From Clostridiales bacterium (GTDB lineage: Bacteria > Bacillota > Clostridia > Oscillospirales > Oscillospiraceae), in contig JALFRA010000009.1 of assembly GCA_022785125.1 (NCBI GenBank), positions 33,254-97,253 on the forward strand: a DNA stretch of 64,000 bases, given 5' to 3'. Of the stretch, positions 34,125-42,114 are shown piece by piece. The notes under the pieces were generated by a model that was not told the origin of the DNA, searched no databases, and saw only the letters and a program-made list of their open reading frames with translations. The position numbers were made by a program, and so were the translations under genes. Position 1 is the first letter of the stretch; the number at the start of each line of letters is the position of its first letter.

Positions 34125-35471
34125 ATGAAGCAAAGCTTTTACGGCGGCGTGCATCCCCATGACCGGAAGGAGCTGGCACGCCACAAGGAGATAGCGCCTC
34201 TGAGCGCTGCTCCCAAGCAGGTGGTCATCGCTATGTCCATGCATATCGGTGCTCCCTGTAAGCCCATCGTTGCTGTGGGCGACCATGTCAAGGTGGGTCA
34301 GAAGATCGGTGAGATCGCCGGTCTGGGTGCCCCCATCCACGCTTCGGTCTCCGGCGAGGTCAAAGCGGTGGAGCCCCGCCCCTACGTGGGCGGCGGCAAG
34401 TGTATGTCGGTGGTGATCGAGAACGACTTCCAGGATACCTGGGGTTCCGAACTCATCCCTCATCCCGACTATACCAAGCTGAGCGCGGACGAGATCGTCA
34501 ACATTGTGAAGGAGGCTGGCCTTACCGGTATGGGCGGCGCCGGCTTCCCCACTCATGTGAAGATCAGCTCCGGCATCGGCAAGGTGGACACTGTGATTCT
34601 CAACGGTGCCGAGTGTGAGCCCTACATCACCGCCGACCATCGCCTCATGCTGGAGCATGGCGAAAAGGTCATTGGCGGTCTGCGCATCCTCATGCAGGCC
34701 TTTGGCCTGAAGAGTGGCGTCATCGGTGTGGAGGCCAACAAGGAAGACGCTGTGGATCACCTGCGGGCTCTGGCTGGCGGTAAGGGAGACGTGACTGTGA
34801 CCTCCCTGCGTACCCGTTATCCCCAGGGCGCTGAGAAGCAGCTGATCCAGAGCATCACAGGCCGTGAGGTGCCCCCCGGAGGCCTGCCCGCCCATGTGGG
34901 CTGCGCCGTGTTCAACGTGGGTACCGCCGCCGCTGTGTACGACGCCGTGGTGGAGGGCAAGCCTGTTACCCACCGGGTGATCACCGTTACCGGCGACGCC
35001 ATTCAGGAGCCCAAGAACCTGCTGGTGCCCCTGGGTATGTCCTTCCAGGAGCTCATCGACGAGGCCAAGGGCTTCAAGGAGATGCCTGAGCGCATCCTCA
35101 CCGGCGGCCCCATGATGGGTATCGCTCAGTATGACCTGAACGTCACCTGCATCAAGGGGACTAACGCCGTGCTCTGCCTCACCAAGCGCGAGGCCGCTCC
35201 CGTTGTGGAGGAAGAGGTCTGCCTGCGCTGCGGTCGCTGCGTCAACGTCTGCCCCATGCACCTGACTCCCGTGTATATGCATCTGTATGCCGAAAAGGGT
35301 ATGTGGAAAGAGGCGGAGGCCCTCAACGTCATGGACTGCATCGAGTGCGGTTCCTGCAACTACATCTGCCCCGCCCGTATCCACCTGGTCCAGTCCTTCC
35401 GCGTGACCAAGGGTGAGCTGCGGAATCTGGCGGCCAAGGAAAAAGCGGCAAAGGAGGCGGCCAAAGCATGA
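34125..35471 (+). CDS. rnfC: Rnf complex subunit C (NADH-binding, iron-sulfur)
   Basis: A 448-residue peripheral subunit that accepts or donates electrons at the NAD+/NADH end of Rnf. It shows the biotinyl-like N-terminal domain, the flavin/NAD region (GMGGAGFPTHVKI, LNGAECEPYITADHRLM) and two ferredoxin-type 4Fe-4S motifs near residues 365 and 404 (CLRCGRCVNVCP, CIECGSCNYICP). The start at 34125 is the family start (MKQSFYGGVHP); the upstream in-frame ATG at 34059 lacks a ribosome binding site. Its stop overlaps rnfD (ATGA). Confidence 0.97.
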   Translation: MKQSFYGGVHPHDRKELARHKEIAPLSAAPKQVVIAMSMHIGAPCKPIVAVGDHVKVGQKIGEIAGLGAPIHASVSGEVKAVEPRPYVGGGKCMSVVIENDFQDTWGSELIPHPDYTKLSADEIVNIVKEAGLTGMGGAGFPTHVKISSGIGKVDTVILNGAECEPYITADHRLMLEHGEKVIGGLRILMQAFGLKSGVIGVEANKEDAVDHLRALAGGKGDVTVTSLRTRYPQGAEKQLIQSITGREVPPGGLPAHVGCAVFNVGTAAAVYDAVVEGKPVTHRVITVTGDAIQEPKNLLVPLGMSFQELIDEAKGFKEMPERILTGGPMMGIAQYDLNVTCIKGTNAVLCLTKREAAPVVEEEVCLRCGRCVNVCPMHLTPVYMHLYAEKGMWKEAEALNVMDCIECGSCNYICPARIHLVQSFRVTKGELRNLAAKEKAAKEAAKA

Positions 35472-36529
35472 ATGAGGAAAAGAAGCTGAATCTGACGGTG
35501 GCCTCGTCCCCCCACGTGGCCTCCCCCATTGATACCCAGAACCTGATGCGCGACGTGCTCATCGCGCTGGTGCCCGCCCTGGTCATGGGTGTGGTGTTCT
35601 TTGGCCCCCGCGCCCTGGTTGCCACTTTGATCTCCGTGGTGGCCTGCGAGTTCTTCGAGTGGGCCTACCGCAAGCTGATGAAGAAGTCCTGCGCCAACCG
35701 CGACCTGTCCGCCGCCGTCACCGGCGTGCTGCTGGCCTTTGTGTGCGCGCCCACCCTGCCCTACTGGATGCTGATCATCGGCGATTTCTTCGCCATCGTG
35801 GTGGTCAAGCAGCTCTTCGGCGGCCTGGGCCAGAACTTCATGAACCCCGCCCTGGGCGGCCGTGCTTTCCTGATGCTGTGCTATCCTGTGGCCATGACCA
35901 CCTGGATCGTGCCCGGCATCGGCGCTGACAAGTGGGCCGGGCTATTCTCCGGCTCCGTTACCATGGCCGGCGCCGATATCGTTACCGGCGCCACCCCCCT
36001 GGGCGCTGACTTCATGCACGGCGGCCTGCTGCCCAAGGCCTCTCTGCTGGACGCCTTCGTGGGCAACGTGGGCGGTTGTATTGGCGAGGTTTCCGCCCTC
36101 ATGCTGCTGCTGGGCGGCCTGTACCTGATCTGGCGGGGCGTGATCCGCGCCCGCATCCCCGTAGCCTACATCGCTACTGTAGCCGTGCTTACCTTTGCCT
36201 TCCCCATGGGCGGCAACGACCGGCTCACCTGGATGCTCTATCAGCTGTGCACCGGCGGTCTGATGCTGGGCGCCTTTTTCATGGCTACCGACTATGTGAC
36301 CAGCCCTGTCACCAAGAGGGGTGAGGTCATCTTTGGTATTGGCTGTGGCCTGCTCACCGTGTTCATCCGTTACTTCGGCGGCTATCCCGAGGGCGTGTCC
36401 TACTCCATCCTGATCATGAACTGCTGCGTGTGGCTCATTGACAAGGTGGGTAAGCCCAACCGCTACGGCGTTACCAAGGAAATGAAGGCTGCCGCCAAGG
36501 CGAAGGCCAAAGCCGGAAAGGAGGGCTAA
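35468..36529 (+). CDS. rnfD: Rnf complex subunit D (membrane, flavin-bearing)
   Basis: A 353-residue polytopic subunit of the ion-translocating part. It has about ten helices, an N-terminal cytosolic SSPHVASPIDTQNLMRDVLI motif and the SGAT-like flavin attachment motif as VTGATPLGA near residue 175, where FMN is covalently bound to the threonine in this family. The start overlaps rnfC. The C-terminus is a lysine/alanine-rich cytosolic tail (KAAAKAKAKAGKEG). Confidence 0.96.
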   Translation: MNEEKKLNLTVASSPHVASPIDTQNLMRDVLIALVPALVMGVVFFGPRALVATLISVVACEFFEWAYRKLMKKSCANRDLSAAVTGVLLAFVCAPTLPYWMLIIGDFFAIVVVKQLFGGLGQNFMNPALGGRAFLMLCYPVAMTTWIVPGIGADKWAGLFSGSVTMAGADIVTGATPLGADFMHGGLLPKASLLDAFVGNVGGCIGEVSALMLLLGGLYLIWRGVIRARIPVAYIATVAVLTFAFPMGGNDRLTWMLYQLCTGGLMLGAFFMATDYVTSPVTKRGEVIFGIGCGLLTVFIRYFGGYPEGVSYSILIMNCCVWLIDKVGKPNRYGVTKEMKAAAKAKAKAGKEG

Positions 36530-36532
36530 ACC

Positions 36533-37084
36533 ATGAGTGAGACTGTAACCAAGAAGAAAGAGCCTGGCATGGCCACTCTGGTCATTGTGCTCTTTGCCAT
36601 CTGTGCGGCTACCGCTTTGGTGCTGGGCCTGATCAATATGCTTACCGCTCCCTATATCGCGGCCAATAAGGAAGCCAAGACCAAGGCGGCAATGTCTGCT
36701 GTTCTCCCTTCCGATACTTATGAGCCTGTGGAGTACACTGGCGACGACCCCACCGTACTCAGCATCAACAAGGCCGGCGACGCCGGCTATGTGGTGGAGG
36801 TCAAGCCCGCCACCTCTTTCAGCGGCAACCTGATCGTTATGGTGGGCGTGGATCATGACGGTGCCTGTACCGGCGTGTCCATCACCAGCAGCGGCGAGAC
36901 CTCCGGCCTGGGTTCCAACGCCAGCAAGCCTGATTGGCAGGCTCAGTTTGTGGGCAAGACCGGAGAGGTCAAGGTGACCAAAGACGGCGGCGAGATCAAC
37001 GCCATTACCGGCGCAACCATCACCTCCCGCGGCGTGGCAGAGGCTGTTTCCAGCGCCATTGCCGCCGCGGCCAGCCTGGGCTAA
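36533..37084 (+). CDS. rnfG: Rnf complex subunit G (covalent FMN)
   Basis: A 183-residue subunit with one N-terminal membrane anchor (TLVIVLFAICAATALVLGL) and an extracytoplasmic FMN-binding domain. The flavinylation motif is INAITGATITSRGV near residue 160; the second threonine is the expected attachment site. ETSGLGSNASKPDW corresponds to the conserved ETPGLG loop. It starts 3 nt after rnfD in the standard CDGEAB order. Confidence 0.96.
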   Translation: MSETVTKKKEPGMATLVIVLFAICAATALVLGLINMLTAPYIAANKEAKTKAAMSAVLPSDTYEPVEYTGDDPTVLSINKAGDAGYVVEVKPATSFSGNLIVMVGVDHDGACTGVSITSSGETSGLGSNASKPDWQAQFVGKTGEVKVTKDGGEINAITGATITSRGVAEAVSSAIAAAASLG

Positions 37085-37099
37085 GGAGGTATTGAAGAA

Positions 37100-37747
37100 A
37101 TGAATGTAAAGAATCAACTGCGTGACGGCCTGTTTTTCCAGAACCCCGTCACCGTCCAGCTGCTGGGTATGTGCTCCGTGCTGGCTATCACCACCACGCT
37201 GTTCAACGGCCTGGGCATGGGCCTGTCGGTGCTGGTGATCCTCACTCTGGCCAATATCATCATTTCCATCCTGCGCAAGATCATCCCAAACAACATCCGT
37301 ATCGCCTGCTTTATCGTAGTGATTGCCGGTTTCGTGACCGTGGTGGATTTGTGCCTGCAGGCATTCCTGCCCTCCCTGGCTGAGAGCCTGGGCCTGTTCA
37401 TCCCCCTGATCGTGGTGAACTGTATCATTCTGGGCCGGGCCGAGTCCTTTGCCTACAAGAACGGTCCCGCCTCCTCCGCGCTGGACGGTATTTTCCAGGG
37501 CCTGGGTTATACCATGGTGCTGGTCATCATGTGCGTGGTCCGTGAGTTCCTGGGCAACGGTACCTTTGGCGGCGGCATTCTCAACGGCGGGGACGGCATC
37601 CGCATCCTGCCCGAGGGCATCCCCGCTCTGGGTATGATCCTGCCTGTGGGCGGCTTTATCACTCTGGCCTGTGTGATTGCCGCCATGCAGTACATCCTGA
37701 ACAAGCCCAAGAAGGGCGATAAGAAGACTGAGGAGGTGGCCAAGTAA
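37100..37747 (+). CDS. rnfE: Rnf complex subunit E (membrane)
   Basis: A 215-residue subunit with six predicted helices, homologous to NqrD. The conserved LLGMCSVLAITTTLFNGLGMG near residue 15 and PLIVVNCIILGRAESFA near 98 bring cysteines that share a membrane-embedded iron-sulfur centre with RnfA. AAGGAGG precedes the ATG. Its last base is the first base of rnfA. Confidence 0.96.
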   Translation: MNVKNQLRDGLFFQNPVTVQLLGMCSVLAITTTLFNGLGMGLSVLVILTLANIIISILRKIIPNNIRIACFIVVIAGFVTVVDLCLQAFLPSLAESLGLFIPLIVVNCIILGRAESFAYKNGPASSALDGIFQGLGYTMVLVIMCVVREFLGNGTFGGGILNGGDGIRILPEGIPALGMILPVGGFITLACVIAAMQYILNKPKKGDKKTEEVAK

Positions 37748-38337
37748 TGGATTGGGCAAAACTGTTTACCATAGCCCTTGGCGCCATCCTGGTCAACAAC
37801 TTTATCGTGGCCCAGTTCCTGGGCATCTGCCCCTTTATGGGCGTGTCCAAGAAGGTGGAGACGGCCTCCGGCATGGGCCTCGCCGTCATCTTTGTTATGG
37901 GTCTGGCTTCCGCCATCTGCTGGCCCATCAACAACCTGATCCTGGTTCCTCTGAACCTGACCTTTATGCAGACCGTGACCTATATTCTGGTCATCGCCTC
38001 TCTGGTGCAGTTCATTGAGATGTTCCTGAAGAAGGCCATGCCCTCCCTCTATGAGGCCCTGGGTGTGTACCTGCCTCTGATCACCACCAACTGCGCTGTG
38101 CTGGGCGTGGTGCTGCAGAACACCCAGAACAACTACAGCTTCATCGAGAGCGTGGTGTACGGCGTTACCGGTGGTATCGGCTTCCTGCTGGTCATCGTGA
38201 TCTTCGCCAGCATCCGTGAGCGCATGGAGTTCTCCAAGTGCCCCAAGGCCTTTGAGGGCTTCCCCATCGCCCTGATGGCCGCCGGCCTGGTGGCCCTGGC
38301 CTTCATGGGCTTCTCCGGCCTGAAGGTCTTTGGTTAA
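37747..38337 (+). CDS. rnfA: Rnf complex subunit A (membrane)
   Basis: A 196-residue subunit with six helices, homologous to NqrE and to RnfE with inverted topology. The half-motifs NNFIVAQFLGICPFMGVSKK near 18 and PLITTNCAVLGVVLQNTQ near 105 hold the cysteines of the shared intramembrane iron-sulfur centre. Start overlaps the last base of rnfE. Confidence 0.97.
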   Translation: MDWAKLFTIALGAILVNNFIVAQFLGICPFMGVSKKVETASGMGLAVIFVMGLASAICWPINNLILVPLNLTFMQTVTYILVIASLVQFIEMFLKKAMPSLYEALGVYLPLITTNCAVLGVVLQNTQNNYSFIESVVYGVTGGIGFLLVIVIFASIRERMEFSKCPKAFEGFPIALMAAGLVALAFMGFSGLKVFG

Positions 38338-38352
38338 GGGAGGCGTGAGAGT

Positions 38353-39255
38353 ATGAATACTGTTATTTTTGCCGTTGTGGTGCTGGCTGTGCTGGGCGCC
38401 ATCTTCGGTCTGGTGCTGGCTGTGGCGTCCCGGGTGTTTGCCGTTGAGGTGGACCCCCGTGAAGAGGCCATCCTGGGCTGTCTGCCCGGCGCCAACTGCG
38501 GCGGCTGCGGCTTCCCCGGCTGCTCCGGCTATGCCGCCGCCGTGGTGAAGGGCACCGCCCCCGTCAACGCATGCGCTGCCGGCGGTGAGGCTGTGGCCGC
38601 TCAGATCGGCGAGATCATGGGCGTATCCGCCGGAGCTTCTGTGAAGCAGGTCGCTCAGGTCCACTGCACCGGCTGCGGCCAGAACTACAAGCAGTACAAC
38701 TATGTGGGTCTCCACGACTGCGTGGCTGCGTCCAAGCTGCCTGGCGGCGGCGATCTGGGTTGCTCCTACGGTTGCCTGGGTCTGGGTTCCTGCGAGAAGG
38801 CCTGTCCCTTCGACGCCATCCATGTCATCGACGGCGTGGCCAAGGTGGACGAGGAGAAGTGTAAGGCCTGTAACAAGTGCGTGGATGTGTGCCCCCGCCA
38901 CATCATCGCTCTGGAGCCCTACAAGACCAAGCGTCACGTTACCATTCCCTGCTCCTCCCACGACAAGGGGGCGGATGCCCGGAAGGTGTGCGACAACGGC
39001 TGTATCGGCTGCTCCCTGTGTATGAAGAACTGCCCCAGGGAAGCCATCACCATGGTCAACAACCTGGCTGTGATCGACTACGAGAAGTGCATCGGCTGCG
39101 GTATCTGTGCTCAGAAGTGCCCCCGCAAGCTGATCACCGTGGACGGCAAGGTGCCCGAGGTGAAGCCTGCGGCGCCCAAGGCTGCTCCGGCCGCTGCCGC
39201 CGCCCCCAAGGCGGAGGCGCCCAAGGCGGAGGCACCCGCCGAGCCCAAGGAGTAA
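38353..39255 (+). CDS. rnfB: Rnf complex subunit B (multi-cluster ferredoxin-like)
   Basis: A 300-residue electron-entry subunit that takes electrons from reduced ferredoxin. A single N-terminal helix anchors it; then comes the Fe-S domain CLPGANCGGCGFPGCSGYA near 42-60, a CTGCGQNYKQYN motif, and several CxxCxxCxxxCP clusters (CKACNKCVDVCP, CIGCSLCMKNCP, CIGCGICAQKCP). The last 30 residues are a low-complexity Ala/Pro/Glu/Lys tail (APKAEAPKAEAPAEPKE), which is common in clostridial RnfB and may be a flexible tether. Last gene of the operon. Confidence 0.97.
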   Translation: MNTVIFAVVVLAVLGAIFGLVLAVASRVFAVEVDPREEAILGCLPGANCGGCGFPGCSGYAAAVVKGTAPVNACAAGGEAVAAQIGEIMGVSAGASVKQVAQVHCTGCGQNYKQYNYVGLHDCVAASKLPGGGDLGCSYGCLGLGSCEKACPFDAIHVIDGVAKVDEEKCKACNKCVDVCPRHIIALEPYKTKRHVTIPCSSHDKGADARKVCDNGCIGCSLCMKNCPREAITMVNNLAVIDYEKCIGCGICAQKCPRKLITVDGKVPEVKPAAPKAAPAAAAAPKAEAPKAEAPAEPKE

Positions 39256-39265
39256 TTCCAAACAC

Positions 39266-39301
39266 AAAAAACAGGACCTGCGAAAGCAGGTCCTGTTTTT
39301 T
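39266..39301. terminator. Bidirectional terminator
   Basis: AAAAAACAGGACCTGC-GAAA-GCAGGTCCTGTTTTTT, between rnfB and the convergent DUF1540 gene. Confidence 0.95.
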
Positions 39302-39314
39302 GCTGCTCAGACGT

Positions 39315-39485
39315 TTAATGCTGGCCCAGCTGGAAGGAAGCGCACTCGGTAGAGGCGCACTTGGTGGCGTTGGGCTCGCAGCAGCCCACCTTGATCTCAT
39401 TCAGGGTGCAGTAATTCTGACCGCCGCAGTGGTGGGCGCAGTTGGTGACAGAGCATTTGATGCTGTTGTTAGGGGTCTGGTTCAT
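39315..39485 (-). CDS. DUF1540 cysteine-rich small protein
   Basis: A 56-residue protein, ATG at 39485 with CAAGGAGGAATTAGCT upstream. The pattern NNSIKCSVTNCAHHCGGQNY, then CTLNEIKVGCCE and TKCASTECASFQ, is the DUF1540 module: eight cysteines arranged as CxxxxC...C...C...C...C. The function is unknown; a metal- or cluster-binding role is usually assumed. It is convergent with rnfB and shares its terminator. It is too short for many gene finders. Confidence 0.88.
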   Translation of the reverse strand: MNQTPNNSIKCSVTNCAHHCGGQNYCTLNEIKVGCCEPNATKCASTECASFQLGQH

Positions 39486-39614
39486 AGCTAATTCCTCCTT
39501 GTTACCGTGGTACGATCCTAGTATGGACCTGTTGGAAGAACTCTATGCGGGCTTGCTATAAGAAAATTTGAAAAAAGGAGACAGCGGGTGGAAAGACAGA
39601 AGAATGGGGATAGG

Positions 39615-40472
39615 TCAATCCTGAGCAGGACCGTCCTGATCGACCGTTATTTCCACATGATCCACCACAGTGGGGATAAACTGAGGCGCAAATTTTCCTT
39701 TGCCCCGGTTTTTCACATAGAGGAAGCCAATGGTGGAAAAGACCACCGCGCCAATGAAATTAACGAACAGATCCTTCATGGTATCCATAATACCGATATC
39801 CAGGTAACCGCCCAGCCCAAGAGACTGCTGCGTGCCATCGGCTGTGACCACAATGACGTCGGTAATGTGTTTGATGGCAATGGGGGTGTTGCCGCCGCTG
39901 GGGTCCAGCATCACCGAGCCGATGGAATTGACCACGGTGTCCTTCTGCATATCCAGCAGGAAGAGCTGGTCCATGGAAAATTCAAAAAATTCCCACAGCA
40001 CGCCAATGGTCATGGAGAAACAAAAGGCCACCACGGCCAGATAAACGGGAGAAAGGCTGAATTTCAGTTTTTCATTCCGGTTGAGAATGTCCAGCAGGGA
40101 AAAGCCGATGGCGGCGCACAGAAAGCCGTTGAGCGTATGGAGCATCGTATCCCAGTAGGGGTACTGGATGTAATAGGCCTGGATCTCACCCAGGATCTCG
40201 GCCGCAAAAATAAATAACAGGATGATGATTTCCAGGGTGTCCGGGATCTCGATGCGGATGGTACGCTCCAGGAAGGCGGGCAGCGTAAAAAGAAACAGGG
40301 TGAGGACACACAGGAACACATTTTCAAAATTGCCCTTGAAGGACTGTGCCACGATAGCCACAATGACCAGTGCCCGGAGAATGATATAGACGGCGGTCAG
40401 TCCGGGCTTGGCCTTTACCTGTTCTTTCAGCGCCTGCCGGCGCTGCCCCTTGGGATAATGTTCTTTTTTCAT
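39615..40472 (-). CDS. Hypothetical polytopic membrane protein
   Basis: A 285-residue protein with a basic cytosolic N-terminus (KKEHYPKGQRRQALKEQVK), about six to seven helices and a C-terminal extramembrane tail rich in acidic residues (VVDHVEITVDQDGPAQD). Motifs YPYWDTMLHTLNGFLCAAIGF and SMTIGVLWEFFEFSMDQ recall YjdF/DUF2238-type proteins, but I would not assign it. Its start overlaps the stop of the carbonic-anhydrase-like gene by 4 nt (ATGA), so the two are co-translated. Confidence 0.75.
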   Translation of the reverse strand: MKKEHYPKGQRRQALKEQVKAKPGLTAVYIILRALVIVAIVAQSFKGNFENVFLCVLTLFLFTLPAFLERTIRIEIPDTLEIIILLFIFAAEILGEIQAYYIQYPYWDTMLHTLNGFLCAAIGFSLLDILNRNEKLKFSLSPVYLAVVAFCFSMTIGVLWEFFEFSMDQLFLLDMQKDTVVNSIGSVMLDPSGGNTPIAIKHITDVIVVTADGTQQSLGLGGYLDIGIMDTMKDLFVNFIGAVVFSTIGFLYVKNRGKGKFAPQFIPTVVDHVEITVDQDGPAQD

Positions 40473-40999
40473 GTAAATGCCTCCTGACTGACCGCGGCGG
40501 GGAGCTGGGCTGCGGCCAGCTCCCGATAGAGCTGAGCGGAGTGAGGGAGGGATTCCTGTTCATCCGGGCGCAGAGGTCGGACCACTTTAGCAGGGGAACC
40601 CATTACCAGGCTGCCCGGCGGGATCACCGTGTTTTGGGTGACCAGCGCCCCGGCGGCTACCAGACTGCCGGCGCCGATCACGCATCCGTTGAGCAGGATG
40701 GCCCCCATGCCGATGAGACAGCCGTCCTCGATCCTGCACCCATGGAGAATGGCTCCGTGGCCTACAGTTACGTCCTGTCCGATCACGGTGGGGAAGTCGG
40801 GTTCGCCGTGAATCACCGCCTGATCCTGTACATTGGAGCCTGCGCCCAGGTGGATGGAACACTCGTCTCCCCGCAGGACTGCGCCATACCAGATGCTGGC
40901 GGCGGGACCGACGGATACCTTACCCACCAGGGTGGCATTGGCGGCGATCCTGACCGTCGGGTGAAGCTGGGGAACATTGTTATCCAGAGAATGGATCAT
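40469..40999 (-). CDS. Gamma carbonic anhydrase-like hexapeptide protein
   Basis: A 176-residue left-handed beta-helix protein of the gamma-CA/YrdA/PaaY group. Repeated hexapeptide turns run from about residue 15 to 130 (NATLVGKVSVG, AVIHGEPDFPTVIGQDVTVG). Three histidines in VIHGE, VGHGA and ILHGC match the zinc-binding triad. Enzymatic carbonic anhydrase activity is variable in this group. AGGAGGC precedes the ATG. It is the first gene of a two-gene unit with the overlapping membrane protein. Confidence 0.88.
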   Translation of the reverse strand: MIHSLDNNVPQLHPTVRIAANATLVGKVSVGPAASIWYGAVLRGDECSIHLGAGSNVQDQAVIHGEPDFPTVIGQDVTVGHGAILHGCRIEDGCLIGMGAILLNGCVIGAGSLVAAGALVTQNTVIPPGSLVMGSPAKVVRPLRPDEQESLPHSAQLYRELAAAQLPAAVSQEAFT

Positions 41000-41115
41000 A
41001 AAAATGGGGCCTCCTTATCCGGATATATGATATGGACATCATTATAGCTTGCCTCACACCAGGCCGCAAGTCAAATCTGACCAACAGGCGCATAGACTGG
41101 GGTGGAGGTGAGTGC

Positions 41116-41328
41116 ATGGAACTCAAACGCAATCAGATCACAGTGGGGGAACTGCTGGACCATCCGGGCAGCCGGGCGGTGCTTCAGCGCAGGTTTCCCA
41201 TGCTCTTCAAGCATCCCATCCTGGGGGCCGCCCGCTCTATCACACTGGAGCAGATCCTCTCGGTTGCCCAGGCCTACGTATCCCAGAAGAAGATCGACGA
41301 GACCCTGAATGAACTAAAGCGGGCATGA
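41116..41328 (+). CDS. Small hypothetical helical protein
   Basis: A 70-residue protein starting at 41116 behind GGTGGAGGTGAG. It has the outline of DUF1858-like domains (ITVGELLDHPGSRAVLQRRFP) but without the cysteine motif that family usually carries, then SITLEQILSVAQAYVSQKKI and a charged end. Similar segments occur as C-terminal appendages of larger clostridial enzymes. The function is unknown; the gene is monocistronic and followed by a terminator. Confidence 0.65.
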   Translation: MELKRNQITVGELLDHPGSRAVLQRRFPMLFKHPILGAARSITLEQILSVAQAYVSQKKIDETLNELKRA

Positions 41329-41332
41329 CGGA

Positions 41333-41370
41333 CGCCCCCTTTCAGGTTTTGATACCTGAAGGGGGGCCTT
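41333..41370. terminator. Terminator between convergent genes
   Basis: GCCCCCTTTCAGGT-TTTGAT-ACCTGAAGGGGGGC followed by CTTTTA; serves the small plus-strand gene and possibly the minus-strand membrane gene. Confidence 0.85.
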
Positions 41371-41913
41371 TTATGCGGTTCTCCGCCGGAACAGGCGGAC
41401 ATACCAGCGCAGAACGCCGGTATCCCGGGTGCGGCGCAGCAGAAGGGCGGTCAGCACCGTATCCATGCACAGCAGTGCCGCAGCAGGCGGGATGGCCCAG
41501 GGTGGAATGGCGGCGGCCAACCAGGAGACCGCCGGATGGAGCAAATAATAGAGAGCCAGAGTCAATGCGCCCCAGTACAGAGAAAACCGAAGGCAGACGT
41601 GCCGTCCCAGATGGAGTGGGAGGTGGGAATAGTCCCAGAAGGAAACCAGAAAGACCTTCTCATAAAAAACGCCTGCCAGCAGTTCCGCTCCTGTACAGAC
41701 CAGCACAGCGGCGGGGAAGAGCAGCAGGGGCTGGGCCCGCACGTTCTCCGGCAGGAGTTGGATTCCCAGAGCGCCCAGCCCGTAAACTGGACAGATGGGC
41801 AGCAGTAACCGACACTTCCGATCCAGCTTGGATTCACCGTTCGTACGGGCATAAATAACCTCGATCAGAAAGCCCAAAAAGCTGTAGATCAGAAAGATCC
41901 AAAACAGTGACAT
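41371..41913 (-). CDS. Putative ABC transporter permease-like membrane protein (CmpB family)
   Basis: A 180-residue protein with about five helices. Its beginning, MSLFWIFLIYSFLGFLIEVIYA followed by KLDRKCRLLLPICPVYGLGALGIQ, is the signature of the PF06541 group annotated as putative ABC-transporter type IV. No ATPase partner is nearby, and the true function of the family is not established. The start at 41913 is supported by AAAGGAGGCGGG. Confidence 0.85.
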   Translation of the reverse strand: MSLFWIFLIYSFLGFLIEVIYARTNGESKLDRKCRLLLPICPVYGLGALGIQLLPENVRAQPLLLFPAAVLVCTGAELLAGVFYEKVFLVSFWDYSHLPLHLGRHVCLRFSLYWGALTLALYYLLHPAVSWLAAAIPPWAIPPAAALLCMDTVLTALLLRRTRDTGVLRWYVRLFRRRTA

Positions 41914-42114
41914 GGTCCCGCCTCCTTTGGTTTTAGTGTGGACACAACCGGAGCGAAGGATACCTGTCAGTCTTTGTATACGGTCGGACAGAGTGAACGG
42001 CGCGGACGTCAAGGAGAAGTGGGAAAAAAGCAGGAAATTTGTCCATTCTGCTCTTGCCGGAACAGGGGGAAATATGATACGATAGAAAAAATTCAAAAGG
42101 GGAAATGAAGCGTC

